Origin: Zeugodacus cucurbitae
Taxonomy: Eukaryota > Arthropoda > Insecta > Diptera > Tephritidae
NCBI RefSeq assembly: GCF_028554725.1
Contig: NC_071669.1
Location: 50,733,501-50,797,500, forward strand
Length of the DNA stretch: 64,000 nucleotides
Direction of reading: 5' to 3'
Under the pieces are notes generated by a model. The model was not told where the DNA came from, did no database searches, and was given only the letters and a program-made list of their open reading frames with translations. A program made the position numbers and the translations under genes. Shown one piece after another: positions 58,733 through 64,000 of this stretch; position 1 is the first letter of the stretch; every line of letters begins with the position of its first letter.

Positions 58733-59199
58733 CAGTGGAACTTCTCTAACTCGAATCACCATAATCCACAAAAAAACTTCGAGTTATAGAATTTTTCATT
58801 AAAAAAAAATAAAAAGATTTTAAATATAGATTTATACACAGTTTTAGTTATTTACTTCGCATAAAGTATTATTCAAATACGTTAAATCATGTATTCGTAA
58901 TTTTGTTGGTTGTACTTTGCTTTGTTTGGCTCTTGACGTCTGTATCCCATTCCTTTGTTACATGATTTATGAAATCCATAAGTATAACATCATATTTTTT
59001 GTTCGCCTCCATACGAATATAGGGACTCTTTTAAAATTCGGCGTCGATAGTAAAATTTTATTTTTTGTATTATGCCCTGGCCGAAAAATTCGATTTATGA
59101 TAGAAAATTTCTATGCAATTTGACTTCTATTGCCAATTCAAGAGTTCGAGTTATAGAGTTCTTCGAGTTATAGAAGTTTGAGTTATGGAAGTCCAACTG
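58733..59199. mobile_element. pogo-like non-autonomous element, 467 bp
   Basis: Starts CAGTGGAACTTCTCTAACTC and ends GAGTTATGGAAGTCCAACTG, inverted repeats of more than 20 bp with a few mismatches, and is flanked by TA (58731-58732 and 59200-59201). Near the right end GAGTTATAG-type words are tandemly repeated three times. TIRs beginning CAGTxGAACxTC with a TA duplication are typical of pogo/Tigger elements. The frame 58917-59123 inside has no DDE motif. The short copy at 46666 is its relative. Confidence 0.85.
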
Positions 59200-59204
59200 T
59201 ATTT

Positions 59205-62200
59205 TTTTTTAATTTTAATTTTTTTTGGGACTATATAACAAAATATTATATTTACTAGTAGTTTTTTGGTGATGATTTCATAATTAACTTCAATAGCAAA
59301 AGATTTCCAACGTCATTCGCTTAATTTTTGGCACCCTAGTAGTGACTAATTACTTCAGTGTTGCATACCTTTCAATTACAACAGTCACAACCAGCAATAT
59401 CGGCAACGCAAAAAGCCACCTTTCACAGCTGCTGACTGGCAACCCTGTCACTTGCTGCTTTTATTTTGTTTTGCTGGCTTGGTTCGCTTGGTCTACGCCA
59501 GCGCGCTAAATATCAGGTAAATATATTTTTACATACATACATACAAATGTACGAGTGTCTGTGCATGCATTTTGTTGTGTTTGTTGCCGCTTCGTTCGCT
59601 CCCATTCCGCAAAGCAAATTGCATTCCAAGCGATGTTTAAAAGGCAACAAAAACAACAGTATTTAGTTGCATTAGCACACAACTGTAGCAACAACCTTCG
59701 TGGCGTGGCAGCAACAAAACAAAAACAAGTATGCAACAGCAAACGAAGTTGAGCACGAAGTCGAGAGAAGCAGAATGCAGTCGCTGCTGATGTCGGCAGC
59801 GAAGTTGGAGTCGTATTTTTTATACATTTAAACATTTTTACTTGAGGGAGCCAAGCTGCAGAGCGCGCTTTGTTGAGCGCTTTATTGAAAAGTTAGTTTA
59901 GGTCTGCAGGTCTGCTTCCCTTTTGGTCCCCCACCTTCTCCAAGTGGTCCACTTCATTGCAGTTAAAAGCTATAAAATTTGTTTGCGAGTTTGTTGCCTT
60001 GCGCAATAGGAAAGTGTTGTAAACGAAGCGCACACAACAGCGCGCGACAGCTTCTGCCACAAACAAGAACAACAATAACAACAACAGTTCATAACAAACA
60101 TCAATGCGCCTTGGCATTATTATTATTATTTGGCTTTGTTATGAAGCAGTGTGGGAAGGCAAAGCGGCATAAAAACAGAGAAACTGAAATAACGTGGGAA
60201 AGCCAAGCGCAGAGAAGTTGCTGCTGCTGCCAACAGGAGAATGCAAGAGAATGGGTCGTGCAGTCTACAATAAGAAAGGTAGCAACAACAACACAAAGGG
60301 CACGAAACGCATGAAAATGAAACAAGCGCGCGCTCTCTCTCTCTCTTAGCATCCACAATTCATCAGCGCATTTCCCCTCATTTAATCGATTTTATGCTAT
60401 TGAGCGCGCGCGCTATCTCTCCCTCTCTCTTTCTCTCTCCATGGTGTGCCTAAAATTGATTTAGTGAGTGCGCGCTTGGTATGATGAAATCCGGTGCGAA
60501 ACTTTGTTGATATACAATAAAAAATGGATGTAGGGGAGAGCAAGAGCGCGTGATACAGTGAGTTATAGTTAGTGCGAGCGAGACAAAAGAATAACAAACA
60601 ATAATAATTTGAAAGGCAGCGTAATATATATGTGGACGAGAAAATGTGTGTGTGCGTTGGTTGAACAAAAAAATATAACGAAAAGAGCAGATTGCTTGAC
60701 GAGGTGCGGTGGAAAAGCCACAAAACTTTAGGAAAATGGAATTTCGATTTCACAACAAGCAGCAATTGTTAGCTATTGGCGCTGTTTTGTAATCGCTTGT
60801 GTGTGTATGTATGTATATATATATAAACTGAAATGCTAGCAGCGACACTGCGCCAACAATGCGAAACACCATAGCAAAGCAGAAACACAGAAGAATGGGT
60901 CGATGGAAACTGCAGCGAAGACGTTGAAGAAAAAGAGCAAAGCAAATGTAATGAAAACAAGGAAAACTACTAAACACACACAGGCAAACATACACACGTA
61001 TATGTTTGTATGTATCTATGTATCTATGTATATATTTAGTAGCCAGTTGGGTATTAAGATGAGCGCAAGATGCCAACAATTGTTCTGGCATTGTGGCAGT
61101 GGGCGCTAAAAAAACGCATAGACGAATGCGAGCGATAAAATTATTTATTTACAAACACACACGTACATACATACATACATACATACATACATAATATATA
61201 CTCGCGCGTAGTTTTGCATTTACGCGCCGTTGGAGGCGCCAAACAACCAGGCGCACGCGAAGGAGCTGCAATCGCACACGATGGCGCTGTCGTAGCAATT
61301 GATGAATGGGAATGGGTAGGCAGCGTAAAAAGGATTGGCAGTCCAAGTACACTCACATATACAAGCATATACGTGTGTGTGTGGGTGTAACGCATTTTGC
61401 TGCAATTAAATTTGAGGACATCGTGTAGTGGTTGCTGTCTGCTCGTGTAGTAAGAATTATAGGCGCGTAAATGTTGAGTGGCGCAATCTTCTGTGTGTGT
61501 AAATAAAATTTATAATGCAATTATACATATTGTACATACATACATACTACTTAGGTACTATGTGTGCAAGAAAATTTAGTTTTTGCATTACCACAACAAT
61601 AGTCACAGAAACAATTACAAAATGTAATTATTATTTTTTAATTATCGACGACCTTATAATAAACAGACGCACCCAAGCAATTTAATAAGCAACTTTTAGT
61701 AATAAAATTGTGGTGTATACATACATACATACATATGTACATATGTGCAATACATTACATTTAACCAAAAAATATTCAAAATTTTTGTAAAAGCGTAGCC
61801 TTTTTTGTATCATGAACGTACATATACTTGACAATAGCCGTCTTCAATTCGCAACTTCCCTGCTCACTGTACTTTTTGAGTTCTGCTTTCTTATCAGAAA
61901 GTTTATATGTACATATGTATGTGAAAACAACAACAGAGTTACTTAATTGAATTAAATATAAGAGGGTATGTGGATCCATCATTAAAGTGATCGCTTGATA
62001 ATATTTTTTAATTTAGCCTGTATTTTTATTTACAGATGTATATCAGTTGCTTGTACGATTCGTTACTCTGTAAGGGTTGGTTGGCCAGTTGAAGAGATCT
62101 TGTGTTTTATTGATTTTTTTTTTTTAAGAAAAAATCTTGTATTATTTTGAACAACTTTCTCTCCAATATTAGTTATTTACAGTTACACAGAAAATGGATT

Positions 62201-62600
62201 GTCATGTTGATTATTTACCTTCTACACACTTTATATGAAAATTTTCTTAGTCATCAAGATGAACTAAATTTTTGGAAAACATCAAATTAAACGATAAGGT
62301 GAACCAGTTCGAACCTTCTCAACTGATCAATAACACTGTCCAACAAATGAAGACTTTTTGAATGGAACAGAATAACGACCCTATAATTCTAAAAGGGTAT
62401 GTTGAGTAGATCATTTTTGTAGAACCGACTTATGGTCCAGCACGTCTGAGTTTTTTTTTACAGTGGGTCAAAGTTTTCATTTTTTGGTCGAAGGGAGCAT
62501 TATACTATATGAAAAAAATGTTGTAAGTTAATGTCTGAGAGAATTCTTATAGTCAGAGTTGTATTGTGAAATTGTATGAGGATTATTTTTGTGGAAGATC
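59205..62600. other. no complete gene; promoter-like and simple-sequence DNA
   Basis: A candidate first exon ends at ATATCAG|GTAAATAT (59517), preceded by CGCTTGGTCTACGCCAGCGC. From 59560 to 61450 the DNA is rich in CAACAA, CTCTCT and TGTGTG words, with mirrored open frames on both strands (59506-61405) that show no domain, as expected of untranslated or enhancer DNA. Microsatellites: CTCTCTCTCTCT at about 60333, CATA repeats at 61163-61193 and again near 61718-61735. Confidence 0.4.
61163..61193 (+). repeat. (CATA)n microsatellite
   Basis: About seven uninterrupted ACAT/CATA units. The same tetranucleotide forms the 3' tail of family A LINEs, but no LINE end adjoins it here. Confidence 0.9.
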
Positions 62601-62603
62601 TTA

Positions 62604-62986
62604 ACCCTTTAACTGGTTTTTTTATGGGTCAATTTGACCCTTTTTTCGAGAAAATTAAAAAATATCCTTTAAAAAAGGACATTTAAGGATTAAAATATTC
62701 TACGAAAATGTTTGGCGGAAAATTTCCGTGGGGGTCACCAAAGACCATTGTTGTAAATAAAACTTTTTACGATTAATTAGCAAAATTACACGCCAACATA
62801 TACAAAGTAGGTGAAAACGTCGTCAAGTTCGGCCGGGCCAAACACTGAGTTCTCGCGTCTAGTCAGCTGTGACTTACAAATCGGGTGTGATAAAATTAAG
62901 CATAATTGACTTACTAAGCAGTACATATCGGGTGTGATTTTTACTAAAATTAATATAAAAAAGGAACAATTAAAGCTTAAATAAGC
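62604..62986 (+). mobile_element. possible TTAA-type element terminus
   Basis: TTAA (62600-62603 region) is followed by CCCTTTAACTGG and then by the palindrome GGGTCAATTTGACCC at about 62627-62641. A CCCTTT start next to TTAA is what many piggyBac-like ends look like. The opposite end is not in the window. The phrase GTTCGGCCGGGCCAAAC at about 62826 is another repeat-like string. It could be the 5' end of an element that includes the frame at 62987, or an unrelated one. Confidence 0.35.
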
Positions 62987-64000
62987 ATGGCGGATTCTGT
63001 TTGCAAATTAAGAGATTGGTTTTATTTTATTTGTGGACATTTTACGCACCTTCAAAGCAGAAGAAAGATATTCCCTACAATTGAAGAACCATATTTTCTT
63101 TTCATTGGAATACGATTTTTATGTGAAGCTTGGATACCAAAAACTGTATGTACTACTTGCGAAAGTGGTATTTTGACCTGGTACAAAGGCGGTACTAAGG
63201 CGCTGCCATTTTCTGCGTCAAAGGCACTACGCGATAATGACATACGAAGCAACAAATAATGTCATTTTATCAGAAGTGCGCTGTGAAGGTGTTCCGGTGC
63301 CTCAACCGCCTACACATACATTTTCGGCCAATATGACATACGCCAATACAGAAATAACAGCGGCGGTTGAAAACATATCAGATATAAGTTACTTGCCTCC
63401 TGGTGGTTTAAACATATGTCCTAATTTGATAGACCAAGCTTATTTTGAAGATCTTGTAAGAGATTTAGGATTAACAAAAGAGAAAGATGAAATATTATGT
63501 TCCAGATTGAAAAACAGGAATTTGATAAAGGCCGATGTAAGAGTTACATCGTCACGAAAAAGAGACGCCGATTTGGAAAGTTATTTTAAAAAATCGGAAG
63601 AACTTGTGTACTGTTGCAGTATTGAAGAGGTTCTAAAATATCTAAAGCTTCCACTGGACTCTTCCGCTTGGCGACTATTTATAAATAGTTCAAAACACAG
63701 CTTAAAAGCAGTTTTACTGTAAATATAAATGGGAAGTATGCGCAGACTTCAAAATGATTGCAATATTGACTGGAATGCAAACAGGATACACAAAATATAT
63801 GTGCTTTCTTTGTAAATGGGATTCACGTGCTACCAGCAACCATTATCATATTAAATATTTCGAAGAACGTAAAGAAAATATTATTGGTGACTTAAATGTA
63901 ATCCATGAATCTCTTGTCCCAAAAGATAAGGTCATGCTTCCACCGCTGCATATTAAGTTGGGCGTGGTGAAAAATTTTATTAAAAGCTTAAATACACAAG
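62987..64000 (+). pseudogene. broken transposon-derived gene, uncharacterised insect family, runs off window
   Basis: Three frames line up with one protein that I recall as a widespread, poorly characterised family in insects and cnidarians. Frame 1 (62987-63259) has an N-terminal cysteine region, PKTVCTTCESGILTWYKGGT then KALPF. Frame 2 (63237-63722) gives VRCEGVPVPQPPTHTF, SYLPPGGLNICPNLIDQAYF, DLVRDLGLTKEKDEILCSRL and SSAWRLFINSSKHSLKAVLL. Frame 3 (63722 to the end) gives ADFKMIAILTGMQTGYTKYM, CFLCKWDSRATSNHYHIKYF and LPPLHIKLGVVKNFIKS. Family members normally have more sequence at both joints (after KALPF and after LKAVLL), so the copy has two internal deletions and frame changes. Each joint removes conserved sequence, so it is not functional. 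No catalytic triad can be assigned from what is here. It continues beyond the window. Confidence 0.75.

Noticed and set aside
59506..60358. Overlapping long frames on both strands as real genes
   Set aside because: They mirror each other over CAACAA/TTGTTG simple sequence, carry no domain, and have no consistent splice or start signals.
61163..61193. CATA repeat as the 3' tail of another family A LINE
   Set aside because: The preceding DNA lacks the GGCTATAACCG and CGCCAATCA end found in true copies.
1..64000. tRNA, rRNA or CRISPR features
   Set aside because: I saw no cloverleaf with conserved loops, no ribosomal sequence and no regularly spaced identical repeats of CRISPR type; the sequence is eukaryotic.

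Overview
The window looks like non-coding-rich nuclear DNA from a higher dipteran. AT richness, CAAAATG-type start context, short introns, CATA/TACA microsatellites and the mix of transposons all point that way, and a tephritid-type fruit fly is my best guess (inference; no species marker is visible). There is only one gene I would call complete: an intronless, minus-strand succinyl-CoA ligase alpha subunit at 31196-32197. Everything else is transposon debris, local repeats, promoter or first-exon-like islands, and long stretches without a recognisable gene.

Layout. 1-2.5 kb: AT-rich DNA ending in a GAAAGCTTTC-rich repeat block. 2.2-5.9 kb: a nest of insertions. A non-LTR retrotransposon is split by a copy of a block also found at 2234-2563, and that copy is split by a 536-bp Harbinger-like element carrying a Myb/SANT-like fragment. 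7.6-8.2 kb: a cluster of TATCGATA motifs. 10.7-11.1 kb: a GC-richer island with a splice donor. 14-15.9 kb: a mariner with an internal tandem duplication, then an RNase H-bearing LINE. 17.5-28 kb: three more LINE 3' ends. 30.7-31 kb: a 92-bp minisatellite, followed by the Scs-alpha gene. 34.3-35.5 kb: the best-preserved LINE RNase H. 36.4-37.6 kb: two in-phase candidate exons. 37.7-44.3 kb: three more copies of the first LINE family and a Tc1/mariner remnant. 46.7 kb and 58.7 kb: pogo-like terminal-inverted-repeat elements. 51.2-52 kb: a ZMYM1-like hAT transposase remnant that still shows a 58-nt intron. 52.8 and 57.7 kb: two ~720-bp TTAA-flanked non-autonomous elements with the same internal plan. 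54.3-56.6 kb: a 0.53-kb inverted repeat whose arms carry a promoter/first-exon-like segment facing outward. 63 kb to the end: a broken transposon-derived gene of a widespread uncharacterised family.

The elements mostly do not work together. The interest lies in the insertion order, in the duplicated outward-facing promoter-like arms, and in the two related TTAA elements. The scattered strong splice donors (11131, 26411, 36455, 37567, 56543, 59517) suggest that parts of the window are 5' exons and long first introns of plus-strand genes whose main coding parts lie elsewhere; RNA evidence would be needed to join them.
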